Shown one piece after another: positions 1 to 8,996 of a stretch of 64,000 bases of DNA. A program made the position numbers and the translations under genes. The DNA is taken from positions 1 to 64,000 of the forward strand of contig NZ_MLYP01000058.1 of assembly GCF_001866645.1 (NCBI RefSeq), given 5' to 3'. A model generated the notes under the pieces. The model was not told where the DNA came from and made no database searches. It saw only the letters and a list, made by a program, of their open reading frames with translations. The first letter of the stretch is position 1, and every line of letters starts with the position of its first letter. Origin of the DNA: Streptomyces colonosanans. GTDB lineage: Bacteria; Actinomycetota; Actinomycetes; Streptomycetales; Streptomycetaceae.

Positions 1-93
1 GCGGACCTGTGGACGGCACACCGCGTCCGCTGGTCGCTGTGCGTCAGGCGGCTCCACGGTGCCGCCCGGTGGCAGCGTGACAGAATCGGTCCG

Positions 94-1239
94 ATGAGCA
101 CCTACCGCGACTTCACCCACCGCGGCTCCGCCAGGGCCACCGTCCTGCGGACCGTCGGCACACGCGAGCGCCGTTCTCACCTGTCGGCGCCGCGTGTCCC
201 CACGGTCGGCATCGACATCGGCGGCACGAAGGTGATGGCGGGCGTCGTCGACGCCGACGGCAACATCCTGGAGAAGCTCCGCACCGAGACGCCCGACAAG
301 TCCAAGAGCCCCAAGGTCGTCGAGGACACCATCGTCGAGCTGGTCCTGGACCTCTCCGACCGGCACGATGTGCACGCCGTCGGTATCGGTGCGGCCGGCT
401 GGGTGGACGCGGACCGCAGCCGTGTCCTGTTCGCTCCGCATCTGTCCTGGCGCAACGAGCCCCTGCGCGACCGCCTGGCCGGACGGCTCGCCGTCCCCGT
501 CCTGGTGGACAACGACGCCAACGCCGCCGCCTGGGCCGAGTGGCGCTTCGGCGCGGGCCGCGGCGAAGACCATCTCGTCATGATCACTCTCGGTACGGGC
601 ATCGGCGGTGCCATCCTGGAGGACGGTCAGGTCAAGCGCGGCAAGTTCGGCGTCGCGGGCGAGTTCGGCCATATGCAGGTCGTGCCCGGCGGCCACCGCT
701 GCCCGTGCGGCAACCGCGGCTGCTGGGAGCAGTACAGCTCGGGCAACGCCCTGGTCCGTGAGGCCAAGGAGCTGGCCGCCGCCGAATCCCCGGTGGCGTA
801 CGGGATCATCGAGCACGTCAAGGGCAACATCTCCGACATCACCGGCCCGATGATCACCGACCTGGCCCGCGAGGGCGACGCGATGTGCATCGAGCTGCTG
901 CAGGACATCGGCCAGTGGCTCGGCGTCGGCATCGCCAACCTCGCCGCCGCCCTGGACCCGTCCTGCTTCGTGATCGGCGGCGGGGTCAGCGCGGCCGACG
1001 ACCTGCTCATCGGCCCGGCCCGGGACGCCTTCCGGCGCCATCTGACCGGCCGCGGCTATCGCCCCGAAGCCCGCATCGCGCGCGCCCAGCTCGGCCCCGA
1101 GGCCGGCATGGTCGGCGCCGCCGACCTGGCCCGGCTCGTCGCCCGCCGCTTCCGGCGCGCCAACCGACGCCGCGTGGAGCGGTACGAGCGCTACGAGCGG
1201 TACGAGCAGACCCGCCGCACCATCAAGGGGTCACTGTGA
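94..1239 (+). CDS. ROK-family glucokinase
   Basis: Cytoplasmic sugar kinase of the ROK family, most likely ATP-dependent glucose phosphorylation. The phosphate-binding motif GIDIGGTK lies at residues 39-46, the catalytic-base segment DNDAN at 139-143, the second ATP motif GTGIGGA follows, and the ROK zinc site CPCGNRGCWEQ is complete. The 381-residue length exceeds the usual 310-320 because of about 35 extra N-terminal residues and a charged C-terminal tail containing ERYERYERYEQ. The ATG at 94 gives the longest frame; a later start is possible because the conserved fold begins near residue 36. Its TGA overlaps the GTG of the next gene. Sugar specificity is inferred from family similarity only. 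Confidence 0.88.
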   Translation: MSTYRDFTHRGSARATVLRTVGTRERRSHLSAPRVPTVGIDIGGTKVMAGVVDADGNILEKLRTETPDKSKSPKVVEDTIVELVLDLSDRHDVHAVGIGAAGWVDADRSRVLFAPHLSWRNEPLRDRLAGRLAVPVLVDNDANAAAWAEWRFGAGRGEDHLVMITLGTGIGGAILEDGQVKRGKFGVAGEFGHMQVVPGGHRCPCGNRGCWEQYSSGNALVREAKELAAAESPVAYGIIEHVKGNISDITGPMITDLAREGDAMCIELLQDIGQWLGVGIANLAAALDPSCFVIGGGVSAADDLLIGPARDAFRRHLTGRGYRPEARIARAQLGPEAGMVGAADLARLVARRFRRANRRRVERYERYERYEQTRRTIKGSL

Positions 1240-1814
1240 CCTCGGTGCCGCATCAGTCGTCACCGCCGGGCGAGCCCTCACGGCCCCCGGAGGCCCGAGG
1301 GCACATGATCCGCCGAAGGGCGCTGACGCTGCTGATCATCGTGCTGCTCATCGGCGTCCCCGCCGGCTACCTGGTGATCTCCGCCAACCAGAGCCGCGAC
1401 AGCGGCAAGGTCAAGGAGGCGAGGTACTCGGCGACCGGCCTCACCGCGGGCTGGCCCTCCAGCGTGCTGGGCAGTCTGTACCAGGTGAAGATCCCCGAGG
1501 ATGCCACCGGCGTCGCGTACTACGAGACGAACAACTGGAAGACCAGCAGGCTGTACGCGCAGTTCAGTACCACCGACGCCGGACTCGAGGAGTTCCTCGG
1601 CCACATCAGGACGAGCACGAGCGAGCTGAAGGAGAACGACACCGCCATCAGCACGCGCGACCAGGAAGTCGTCGGCTGGACGTTCACGGGAGACGGCCCC
1701 TGGTACGGCCTGACCCACGCGCAGAAGAACCCGGCGCCCACCCTGGACGTCATGGTGGACCGGGCCGTCCCCGACCGCCCGACGGTCTACGTGGTGTCGC
1801 GGACGATTCCCTGA
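1236..1814 (+). CDS. Single-pass membrane protein of unknown function
   Basis: 192 residues from a GTG that overlaps the kinase stop (GTGA), with AAGGGG at 1225-1230 as ribosome binding site, so the two genes are translationally coupled. A proline-rich cytoplasmic N-terminus of about 25 residues is followed by one hydrophobic segment (ALTLLIIVLLIGVPAGYLVI). The extracellular domain of roughly 140 residues contains no motif I recognise. The segment from SSVLGSLYQVKIPEDATGVA to the C-terminus looks like a compact globular domain. Similar small membrane proteins occur in streptomycetes; no function can be assigned. Confidence 0.75.
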   Translation: MTSVPHQSSPPGEPSRPPEARGHMIRRRALTLLIIVLLIGVPAGYLVISANQSRDSGKVKEARYSATGLTAGWPSSVLGSLYQVKIPEDATGVAYYETNNWKTSRLYAQFSTTDAGLEEFLGHIRTSTSELKENDTAISTRDQEVVGWTFTGDGPWYGLTHAQKNPAPTLDVMVDRAVPDRPTVYVVSRTIP

Positions 1815-1853
1815 CCACCGCCCGTCGCGCTCCCGGCCGCTCGCCGGAGCCGA

Positions 1854-1876
1854 TTGTCAGACCCCGCCCGTACAGT
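1854..1876 (+). promoter_or_regulatory. DNA-damage (PafBC/RecA-independent) type promoter motif
   Basis: TTGTCAGAC at 1854-1862, eight bases, then TACAGT at 1871-1876. This has the spacing of the actinobacterial RecA-independent damage promoter (TTGTCRGTG, N8, TANNNT), with two mismatches in the first block. It lies 45 bp before the chosen start of the SNF2 helicase gene, where damage control would make sense. Confidence 0.5.
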
Positions 1877-1920
1877 CGAAGACATCTGATGCGATGCGAC
1901 GGCGGGAGGTGACCGGACGT

Positions 1921-4782
1921 ATGGGGGAGCAGGTGGCCGAGGCGGTCGTGCCCATGGGGGCGCCCCCTGCTCGAACGCAGTCGAGAGCTTGGGGGAGGCT
2001 GGCCGCCGTCTTTGTGCCCGCGCCGCTGCCCCGCCAGGGCCGGGTCGCCTTCTGGGACCCGGAGGGCGGAGCACTGCCGTCGAACGGCACGCAGGACACG
2101 GACGGCGCGCAGGAACTGACGGTCGTACGCAGCCATGGAGCCGGCGTGCGCAGGGGCACCGTCCCCGCCGTCTCGCTGTCCATCGCCGATGCCCTGCCCC
2201 TGCTCGCCCGGGCCCGGCGCGACCCCGCCGCCCACCCCGCCACCGCCTGCTGGGGCGCCGCCGCGCTGCACGCCCTGCGACTCGTCGCGCGCGGGCGGCT
2301 GCTGCCCGGGCTCACCCCCCAGGGATACGACGCCTGGCGGGCCGGACCACTGGAGCCGGACGACATCGCCCACCTCAGGGCGATCGCCGCCGCGCTCCCG
2401 TACGAGGGCCATGCCGTCCCGCTCGCCGGCAAGGGACCCCTCAGGCTGCCCGAGCCGGAGTCCCTCGTACGGTCCTTCCTGGACGCGGTCGCGGACACCC
2501 TGCCGCGCACCCCGGCCGCCGCCCACACCGCGGGCAGGCCGTTCGCGGCGCACGAGCCGCAGCGCCTTCCCCGGGCGCACGACTGGGCCGCCGAGGTGGC
2601 CGCGGGCATGGACACGGGCGTACGGATCTCGTTGCGCCTGGACCTGTCCGCGTACCAGCTGTTCGACGACGGCGAGGGCGCCCGCCGCGCCGGCGCGGCC
2701 GTCGTGCAGGTGCACAGCCTCGCCGACCCGACACTCGTCGTCGACGCGGCGGTGTTGTGGGCCGGTGAGGCGGACGCCGCGTTCGGCCCCCGCGCGCGGG
2801 TGGACGCGGCCCTCGCCGTCCGCCGCGCGGCCCGCGTCTGGCCCCCACTGGAGCGGCTCTCCGCACAGGAGGCGCCCGACGTACTGGCGCTGTCCGAGGA
2901 GGAGCTGGGCGATCTGCTGGGCGTCGCGGCGAGCAGGCTGGGCGCTGCCGGGGTCGCGGTGCACTGGCCCAGGGACCTGGCGCAGGATCTGACCGCGGCG
3001 GCGGTCGTACGGCCCGCGCCCGGCTCTGCGACCGACGGCACGGGCTTCTTCGAGAGCAAGGACCTGCTCCAGTTCCGCTGGCAGCTGGCGCTCGGCGGCG
3101 ACCCGCTCACCGAGGCCGAGATGGACACACTCGCCGAGGCTCACCGCCCGGTCGTCCGACTGCGCGACCGATGGGTGCTGGTCGACCCGGCGCTCGTCCG
3201 CAAGGCCCGCAAGCGCGAACTGGGCCTGCTCGACCCGGTCGACGCGCTGTCCGTGGCGCTCACCGGCCGCGCCGAGGTGGACGGCGCGACGGTGGAGGCG
3301 GTGCCGGTCGGCGCGCTGGCCGCCCTCCGGGACCGGCTGACCTCGGGCGTCGGCCCGGTGGCGCCGCCCGAGGGCCTCGCCGCCCGGCTCCGGGACTACC
3401 AGTTGCGAGGCCTGGCCTGGCTGGACCTGATGACCTCCCTCGGCCTCGGCGGCTGCCTCGCCGACGACATGGGCCTCGGTAAGACGGTCACCGTCATCGC
3501 CCTGCATCTGCGCCGGGCGCGCCGCGAGCCGACCCTGGTGGTCTGCCCGGCGTCGCTGCTGGGCAACTGGCAGCGGGAGATCACCCGGTTCGCCCCCTCC
3601 GTCCCGGTCCGCCGCTTCCACGGCCCGGACCGCACCCTGGACGACCTGGACGGCGGTTTCGTGCTCACCACCTACGGGACGATGCGGTCGGCGGCGCCAA
3701 GGCTCGCCGACCAGACCTGGGGCATGGTCGTCGCGGACGAGGCACAGCACGTCAAGAACCCCTACTCGGCCACGGCGAAGGCACTGCGCACGATCCCGTC
3801 GCCCGCGCGCGTCGCCCTCACCGGGACGCCCGTGGAGAACAACCTCTCCGAACTGTGGGCGCTGCTGGACTGGACGACCCCGGGACTGCTCGGCCCCCTG
3901 AAGTCCTTCCGTGCCCGGCACGCGCGCGCGGTGGAGAACGGCGAGGACGAGGAGGCGGTCGAGCGGCTCGCCCGCCTGGTCCGCCCGTTCCTGCTGCGCC
4001 GCAAGAAGTCCGACCCGGGCATCGTCCCCGAGCTTCCACCCAAGACCGAGACCGACCACCCCGTGCCGCTCACCCGTGAACAGGCCGCGCTCTACGAGGC
4101 GGTCGTGCGGGAGTCCCTGCTGGAGATCGAGACGGCGCAGGGCATCGCCCGCCGAGGCCTGGTCCTGGGGCTCCTCGGCTCGCTCAAGCAGATCTGCGAC
4201 CACCCGGCCCTGTATCTGAAGGAGGACCCGCGAACGGCCGCGGCGCTCACCGCCCGGTCCGGCAAACTCGCCCTGCTGGACGAGCTGTTGGACACCCTGC
4301 TGGCGGAGGACGGCTCGGCGCTGGTGTTCACGCAGTATGTCGGCATGGCCCGGCTCATCAGCACGCACCTGGCCTCCCGCGCGGTACCGGCCGAGCTGCT
4401 GCACGGGGGTACGCCGGTGCCTGAACGCGAGCGGATGGTGGACCGTTTCCAGAGCGGGGAGACCCCGGTCCTGGTCCTCTCCCTCAAGGCGGCGGGCACG
4501 GGCCTCAATCTCACCCGCGCGGGTCATGTCATCCATTTCGACCGCTGGTGGAACCCGGCGGTGGAGGAGCAGGCCACGGATCGCGCGTACCGCATCGGCC
4601 AGACCCAGCCGGTCCAGGTCCACCGACTGATCACCGAGGGCACGGTCGAGGACCGCATCGCCGAGATGCTGGAGTCCAAGCGGGCACTGGCGGACGCGAT
4701 CCTGGGCTCCGGCGAGTCGGCCCTGACCGAACTGACCGACCGCGAGCTGTCGGACCTGGTGTCGCTGAGGAGGACGGCGTGA
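1921..4782 (+). CDS. SNF2-family DNA helicase/translocase
   Basis: DEAD-like SNF2 ATPase of 953 residues. The N-terminal half (to about residue 480) carries the bacterial SNF2-associated region. The ATPase core has Walker A DDMGLGKT, the box DEAQH, motif III ALTGTPVENN, and the helicase C-terminal lobe with LKAAGTGLNL and the arginine-finger region QATDRAYRIGQ. I chose the ATG at 1921 because GGGAGG at 1904-1909 is well placed; an in-frame ATG at 1894 is also possible. Codons 13-26 (1956-1997) are made of a palindromic repeat that elsewhere in the window is non-coding. Its stop overlaps the GTG of the SWIM gene, so the pair probably acts together in DNA or chromatin remodelling. Confidence 0.92.
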   Translation: MGEQVAEAVVPMGAPPARTQSRAWGRLAAVFVPAPLPRQGRVAFWDPEGGALPSNGTQDTDGAQELTVVRSHGAGVRRGTVPAVSLSIADALPLLARARRDPAAHPATACWGAAALHALRLVARGRLLPGLTPQGYDAWRAGPLEPDDIAHLRAIAAALPYEGHAVPLAGKGPLRLPEPESLVRSFLDAVADTLPRTPAAAHTAGRPFAAHEPQRLPRAHDWAAEVAAGMDTGVRISLRLDLSAYQLFDDGEGARRAGAAVVQVHSLADPTLVVDAAVLWAGEADAAFGPRARVDAALAVRRAARVWPPLERLSAQEAPDVLALSEEELGDLLGVAASRLGAAGVAVHWPRDLAQDLTAAAVVRPAPGSATDGTGFFESKDLLQFRWQLALGGDPLTEAEMDTLAEAHRPVVRLRDRWVLVDPALVRKARKRELGLLDPVDALSVALTGRAEVDGATVEAVPVGALAALRDRLTSGVGPVAPPEGLAARLRDYQLRGLAWLDLMTSLGLGGCLADDMGLGKTVTVIALHLRRARREPTLVVCPASLLGNWQREITRFAPSVPVRRFHGPDRTLDDLDGGFVLTTYGTMRSAAPRLADQTWGMVVADEAQHVKNPYSATAKALRTIPSPARVALTGTPVENNLSELWALLDWTTPGLLGPLKSFRARHARAVENGEDEEAVERLARLVRPFLLRRKKSDPGIVPELPPKTETDHPVPLTREQAALYEAVVRESLLEIETAQGIARRGLVLGLLGSLKQICDHPALYLKEDPRTAAALTARSGKLALLDELLDTLLAEDGSALVFTQYVGMARLISTHLASRAVPAELLHGGTPVPERERMVDRFQSGETPVLVLSLKAAGTGLNLTRAGHVIHFDRWWNPAVEEQATDRAYRIGQTQPVQVHRLITEGTVEDRIAEMLESKRALADAILGSGESALTELTDRELSDLVSLRRTA
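1956..1997 (+). repeat. Palindromic repeat inside the SNF2 reading frame
   Basis: GGGGGCGCCCCC, then TGCTCGAACGCAGTCGAGAG, then CTTGGGGGAG. The same pattern (GGGGG-T-CCCCC, TGCTCGAAGAGC, TTGGGGGAG) recurs at 49647-49678 and, inverted, at 55329-55361. It is translated in frame as a basic linker, GAPPARTQSRAWGR. Confidence 0.75.
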
Positions 4783-6953
4783 ACGGCGCGGGGGAGGAGC
4801 GGCCCGGGACGGGCGGGGAGCCGCACCCCGAGGGCGGGACGGTTCCGGCACGCGCGGTGGATGCGGTACGTGCGGCTGACGTGGCACGCCCCGCCGACGT
4901 GGCGCGTCGTGCGCTGCGGGCGGCGCGGGAGCGGGAGAGTGCCGACGGTGACGTCCGGGCCGCAGAGCCCTCCGCCGCGGACTCGGCGGTCACCGTGCCC
5001 GGAACAGGCGTGCAGCAGAAGGTCAGGCCGGGGGACGCGGCGCGCGCGGCGTTGCGACGGGCGAACGCGGAACGCCGCGGCGGCGGGCGGACCGGGGAGG
5101 GCGCTGCGGCTCCGCAGGAGACCGGGCATGAACACCCCGCCGTCGTGCGGGAGACCCCTGGGGTCCTGGACACCGCCCGGGAGACCGTCCCGGCCGCACG
5201 TCCTGGCGAGGCCGCCCGGAAGACCACCCCGGCCGCGCGCCCCGGCGACGTCGCGCGTGAGGCGTTGCGGGCCGCGAGGGAAGAAGCGGACCGGGAGCGG
5301 CCCGAGGCCGCGGCCGGGGGAGGAGCAGCGCGGCGCCCGTCGGGCTCCCGAGCGGCATCCGGCACCCCGGGGCCGTCCGGCCCGAGGCCGACCGGCGCTC
5401 TCACCCGCCGGGGCACCCGGACGAGTACGCGCGGCGGCCGGATCCGGGACATGCGTGAACTCCTCGCCGACGCCTTCGAGTTGCCGGAACCGATGGCGCA
5501 TCAGGGCGGGGCCGAACCCCCCATGGGGGACGACGGCGAGCGAGCGCAGACGCCCCCGCAGCCCCCGCTGCCCCCGCGCGAAGTGGCGAGCTTGTCCGTG
5601 TCGCCCGGGCAGGAGGGAGAAGACCTGCCCCCGAGACCCGCTGGAACCTCGCCGGGCGGGCTCCTGGCCGCCCGCAACCCGTGGTCGATGGCGGCCCCCA
5701 GCCGCGACGGCGAGTTGCGGCGCACCTTCGCCGCGATCCCCGCGCCACCGGCGGACCGGGCGGACCGGTTCGCCGAGACATGGTGGGGCAACGCCTGGGT
5801 CGCGGCGCTGGAGGAAGGGGCCCTCGACACCGCCCGGCTGGCCCGGGGGCGGGCCTACGCGGGCCAGGGGAACGTCGACTCCATCACCGTCACCCCAGGG
5901 CTCGTGCTCGCATACGTGCACGGGAGCCGTCCGCGCCCGTACCGCGTCCAGCTGCGGTTGCGGACGTTCTCCGACGAGGAGTGGGAGCGCTTCCTGGACG
6001 CAGCCGCCGAGCGGCCCGGCCACATCGCCGCGCTGCTGGACAAGGAGGTACCGCGGTCCCTCGCCGAGTGCGGGGGCCGGCTGCTCCCGGGCTCGGACGA
6101 CCTCGAACCGCACTGCAGCTGCCCCGACTTCGGCCACCCCTGCAAGCACGCCGCCGCCGTCTGCTACCAGACCGCCCGGCTGCTCGACCAGGACCCCTTC
6201 GTCCTCCTCCTGCTGCGCGGCCGAGGCGAGCGCGAGTTGCTCGACGCGTTGTCCAGGCGCAACGCGGCCCGTGCGGCCCGCGCCGCGCGGGAGCAGGAAC
6301 CCGCACCCGTCGTCGGCGTCCGCGCCCGTGACGCCGTGGCCCGGCGTGCGCTGCCGGCGCTCCCGGACCCGCTGCCGCCCCCCGCGCACCCCGAGCAGCC
6401 GCCGGTCTACCCGGGGACTTCGGACGGCCCGGACCCGCTCGCGCTGGACCAGCTCGCCACGGACGCGGCAGCCCGCGCCCACGCCCTGCTGACCACCGGG
6501 CGCGATCCGGTCGCGGAGCTGACGCTCTGGCAGGACGCGGTACGGCTCGCCGCGGCCCGCCCCGGTTCGGGCCTCACCGCGGCCACCCGGGCGCTCTACT
6601 CCTCGCTGGCCGCCGCCACCGGGCGGACATCGGCCGACCTGGCGCGCGCGGTCGCCGCGTGGCGACAGGGCGGACGGGCGGGACTCGCCGTGCTCGAAGA
6701 GCCCTGGGACCCGCCGGCGGGCCGCTTCGACCGCGCCCGCCCCCTCCTCCTCGCCGCGGACCTCCCCGCGTTCCGCCCCTGGCGCAACCGCCTCACACAC
6801 CCGGCCGGCCACACCCAGCTCCGTCTCGGCCACGACGGCCTGTGGTACGCGTACGAGTCGGAACCGGGCCGCGAGGAGTGGTGGCCCCGCGGCATCCCGG
6901 ACCTGGACCCGGTCGGCGCCCTGACCGGTCTGGGAGCGCCGGGAGAGGGATGA
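4779..6953 (+). CDS. SWIM zinc-finger protein
   Basis: 724 residues from a GTG overlapping the helicase stop, with GAGG-rich ribosome binding sequence just upstream. Residues 1-230 are an Ala/Arg/Glu-rich low-complexity region with repeated blocks of the form ARRALRAARE. The rest is the conserved part, beginning near NPWSMAAPSRDGELRRTF and carrying the SWIM zinc motif CSCPDFGHPCKH at about residues 447-458. SWIM proteins next to SNF2 helicases are a standing actinobacterial pair; the finger probably binds DNA or protein for the remodeller. The exact biochemical role is not known. Confidence 0.88.
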   Translation: MNGAGEERPGTGGEPHPEGGTVPARAVDAVRAADVARPADVARRALRAARERESADGDVRAAEPSAADSAVTVPGTGVQQKVRPGDAARAALRRANAERRGGGRTGEGAAAPQETGHEHPAVVRETPGVLDTARETVPAARPGEAARKTTPAARPGDVAREALRAAREEADRERPEAAAGGGAARRPSGSRAASGTPGPSGPRPTGALTRRGTRTSTRGGRIRDMRELLADAFELPEPMAHQGGAEPPMGDDGERAQTPPQPPLPPREVASLSVSPGQEGEDLPPRPAGTSPGGLLAARNPWSMAAPSRDGELRRTFAAIPAPPADRADRFAETWWGNAWVAALEEGALDTARLARGRAYAGQGNVDSITVTPGLVLAYVHGSRPRPYRVQLRLRTFSDEEWERFLDAAAERPGHIAALLDKEVPRSLAECGGRLLPGSDDLEPHCSCPDFGHPCKHAAAVCYQTARLLDQDPFVLLLLRGRGERELLDALSRRNAARAARAAREQEPAPVVGVRARDAVARRALPALPDPLPPPAHPEQPPVYPGTSDGPDPLALDQLATDAAARAHALLTTGRDPVAELTLWQDAVRLAAARPGSGLTAATRALYSSLAAATGRTSADLARAVAAWRQGGRAGLAVLEEPWDPPAGRFDRARPLLLAADLPAFRPWRNRLTHPAGHTQLRLGHDGLWYAYESEPGREEWWPRGIPDLDPVGALTGLGAPGEG

Positions 6954-7141
6954 GCGCGGCCGCACGGGGCAACGCCACCTGACGGCGGGGCCCGGTACCC
7001 CGCGCCGCAACGGGCTCCGGGCAGAAGGACGGTGGCGGCGTCGCGGTTACGGCAGGCGCGGGCTCCCTCCCGTATCGGAGCATTCAAGGCTTTCGGCACG
7101 CCCGGCGCAAGTCCTCGCCCACGCCTCCTTGATCAGGCCCT

Positions 7142-7190
7142 CTTCACAGTTGTTTCATAGGCTTCACAGGTGCCTCATTGGCCTCAGTGG
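7142..7190 (+). promoter_or_regulatory. Phased ~10-bp repeats upstream of the secreted propeller gene
   Basis: CTTCACAG occurs at 7142-7149 and again at 7162-7169. The bases between and after (TTTCATAGGC, CCTCATTGGC, CTCAGTGGGC) look like weaker copies with a period near 10 bp. The block ends about 30 bp before the TTG start at 7220, a suitable place for an operator array. Confidence 0.3.
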
Positions 7191-7219
7191 GCACCCAACA
7201 CAGCCTGTGGGGGGCACAG

Positions 7220-8950
7220 TTGAACACTGCACACCGTCCCGGACGCCTGGCGGCCACGATGCTCGCCGCCACCCTCGCCGGAGCCGGCCTGACCGTCGCC
7301 GTGGCGCCCGCGGCCCACGCGGCGGCCTCCGACTCGGTGGTCAAGCTGCCGTTCTCGTCGTACTCGGCGATCGCCGTCGACTCCGTGCACCAGCGCGTGT
7401 TCGTCGCGGACAGAGCTACCGACTACTACACCAACAAGGGTGTCATCGCCGTCTACGACTTCCGCGGCGAGCGCCTGACCACCATCCAGACTCCCTACTA
7501 TGTCTCGGGCCTGGCTCTCAGCGCCGACAGCACCAAGCTCTACGCCGGTCTGCGCGCGCAGATCCAGACGTACGACACCACCACCTTCGAACCGGCCATG
7601 CTCGGCTACGCCGCCACTGATGATTGTGGCCGAGAACTCGCCTTTTCAGGCGGCCAGTTGTACTTCACCACGCCCAACTCGCGCTACGTGGACGAGTGCT
7701 CCACCGCCCAGTCCTATCTGGACGTTGCAATCAACGGCTCGTACAGCCGCACCGGTTGGAACGACTACGGCAAGCTCACGCTCGAGTCCGGCCCCGGTGA
7801 TCGGATGCTCATGGGCCAGCCGCGCAACAACAAGGCGGCCAACCCCTTCCTCACGGTGTACGACACCAGCAACGGCTCTCTCGTACGAAACGCCGCCCGC
7901 CGCTTCGCCGACAGCGCGGGCAACGGCGCGCTCGACCTGAAGGACATGGCGTTCTCCGCCGACGGCAGCAAGGTCGCCGTCGCCGACGCCGCCTACGGCA
8001 CCCGGCTGCTCAACACCGACGACCTCTCCGACGCGGCGAACGCCTACCCGGCGCTCCCGGCCGGCGCCACCGCCAGCTCGGTCGCCTTCAGCGGCGACGG
8101 AAAGTACCTCGCACGCGGCGCGGCGGCCACCGGCTCCACTCCCGACCTGCTGCTCCAGCCCGCCGACCCCACAGACTCGACGGCGCCGCTGGAGTTCGTC
8201 TTCGAGGGCAGCCTCGACGGCGACCGGGTCGCGCCGCGCGGCATGGAGTGGTCGGCCGACGGCTCCCGGCTGTTCGCGGTCACCACCAACGCGGTCGGCA
8301 GCCAGTTCTGGCTGCACATCATCCAGCCCCCGGCCGTCCAGTACGACGTCCGCTTCACCGGCGGCCTCACCCACAGCCCCGCACAGGCGGTCGCCGGCGA
8401 GCCGCTGTCCGTGCGCGGCAAGCTGGAGTTCGACGGTCCCGCGCCCAGCACGCCGTTGAAGGTCAAGGCGACCCGCGTGGACGCGACCGGCACCCACGAC
8501 GTGGGCACCGCCACCGTCAAGGCGGACGGCACCTTCACGATCCTCGACGAGCCGGACGTCGTCGGCGACGCCACGTACCGGGTGTCCTTCCTCGGCGACC
8601 TGACCCACCGTCCGGCCGAGGACCTCACCCACACCGTCACCGTCGCCAAGGCGCCCACCTCGATCGCGCTCACCGCGCCGGCGGAGGCATCGCTCAGCGG
8701 GGGCGTCACCATCACCGGCACGTTCACCGCGCAGGGCAAGGCGCTGCCGGACCGGGCGGTGCTGAAGGTCGTACGGACCGACCAGCTCGGCACCGGCACA
8801 CTGTCGTCGGTGACCGTCGCCGCGGACGGCACCTTCACCATCGACGACATTCCGCGCGCCAAGCGTGACGTGACCTACACCGTCAGCTGGCCCGGCGACG
8901 ACCTGCACACGGCGTCGACCGCGTCGGCGACGGTCAACGTCAAGCGCTGA
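7220..8950 (+). CDS. Secreted YncE-like beta-propeller protein with C-terminal Ig-like repeats
   Basis: Exported protein of 576 residues. The signal peptide has a twin-basic start, a hydrophobic core and an AHA/A cleavage site near residue 34. A beta-propeller of about 340 residues follows, with repeated ISADGS/FSGDGK-type blades (for example MAFSADGSKVAVAD and VAFSGDGKYLARG). Two tandem Ig-like repeats end the protein, each with an ADGTFTI strand. TTG at 7220 is chosen because a run of six G lies 5 bases upstream; a GTG at 7187 or TTG at 7178 would also be in frame. It may be an adhesive or wall-associated protein. It sits beside a zinc importer, but no metal-binding cluster is seen. Confidence 0.8.
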   Translation: MNTAHRPGRLAATMLAATLAGAGLTVAVAPAAHAAASDSVVKLPFSSYSAIAVDSVHQRVFVADRATDYYTNKGVIAVYDFRGERLTTIQTPYYVSGLALSADSTKLYAGLRAQIQTYDTTTFEPAMLGYAATDDCGRELAFSGGQLYFTTPNSRYVDECSTAQSYLDVAINGSYSRTGWNDYGKLTLESGPGDRMLMGQPRNNKAANPFLTVYDTSNGSLVRNAARRFADSAGNGALDLKDMAFSADGSKVAVADAAYGTRLLNTDDLSDAANAYPALPAGATASSVAFSGDGKYLARGAAATGSTPDLLLQPADPTDSTAPLEFVFEGSLDGDRVAPRGMEWSADGSRLFAVTTNAVGSQFWLHIIQPPAVQYDVRFTGGLTHSPAQAVAGEPLSVRGKLEFDGPAPSTPLKVKATRVDATGTHDVGTATVKADGTFTILDEPDVVGDATYRVSFLGDLTHRPAEDLTHTVTVAKAPTSIALTAPAEASLSGGVTITGTFTAQGKALPDRAVLKVVRTDQLGTGTLSSVTVAADGTFTIDDIPRAKRDVTYTVSWPGDDLHTASTASATVNVKR

Positions 8951-8958
8951 TCCCTCCG

Positions 8959-8995
8959 GTCCCGCACCCGGTCCTCCAGGCACCGGGTGCGGGAC
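8959..8995 (+). terminator. Strong hairpin after the propeller gene
   Basis: A perfect 14-bp stem (GTCCCGCACCCGGT with ACCGGGTGCGGGAC) and a 9-base loop, starting 8 bases after the stop. There is no T-run, as usual in streptomycetes. Confidence 0.8.
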
Positions 8996-8996
8996 T

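Noticed and set aside
1750..4887. A 1045-codon open frame on the minus strand opposite the SNF2 gene
   Set aside because: Very high GC leaves antisense frames open. Its product is Arg/Gly/Gln-rich without domains, while the plus strand has complete helicase motifs.
7220..8950. Identification of the propeller protein as the zinc chaperone AztD
   Set aside because: It is next to a zinc-type importer and has a propeller, but it carries C-terminal Ig repeats, lacks a His-rich metal site and is separated by a strong terminator.
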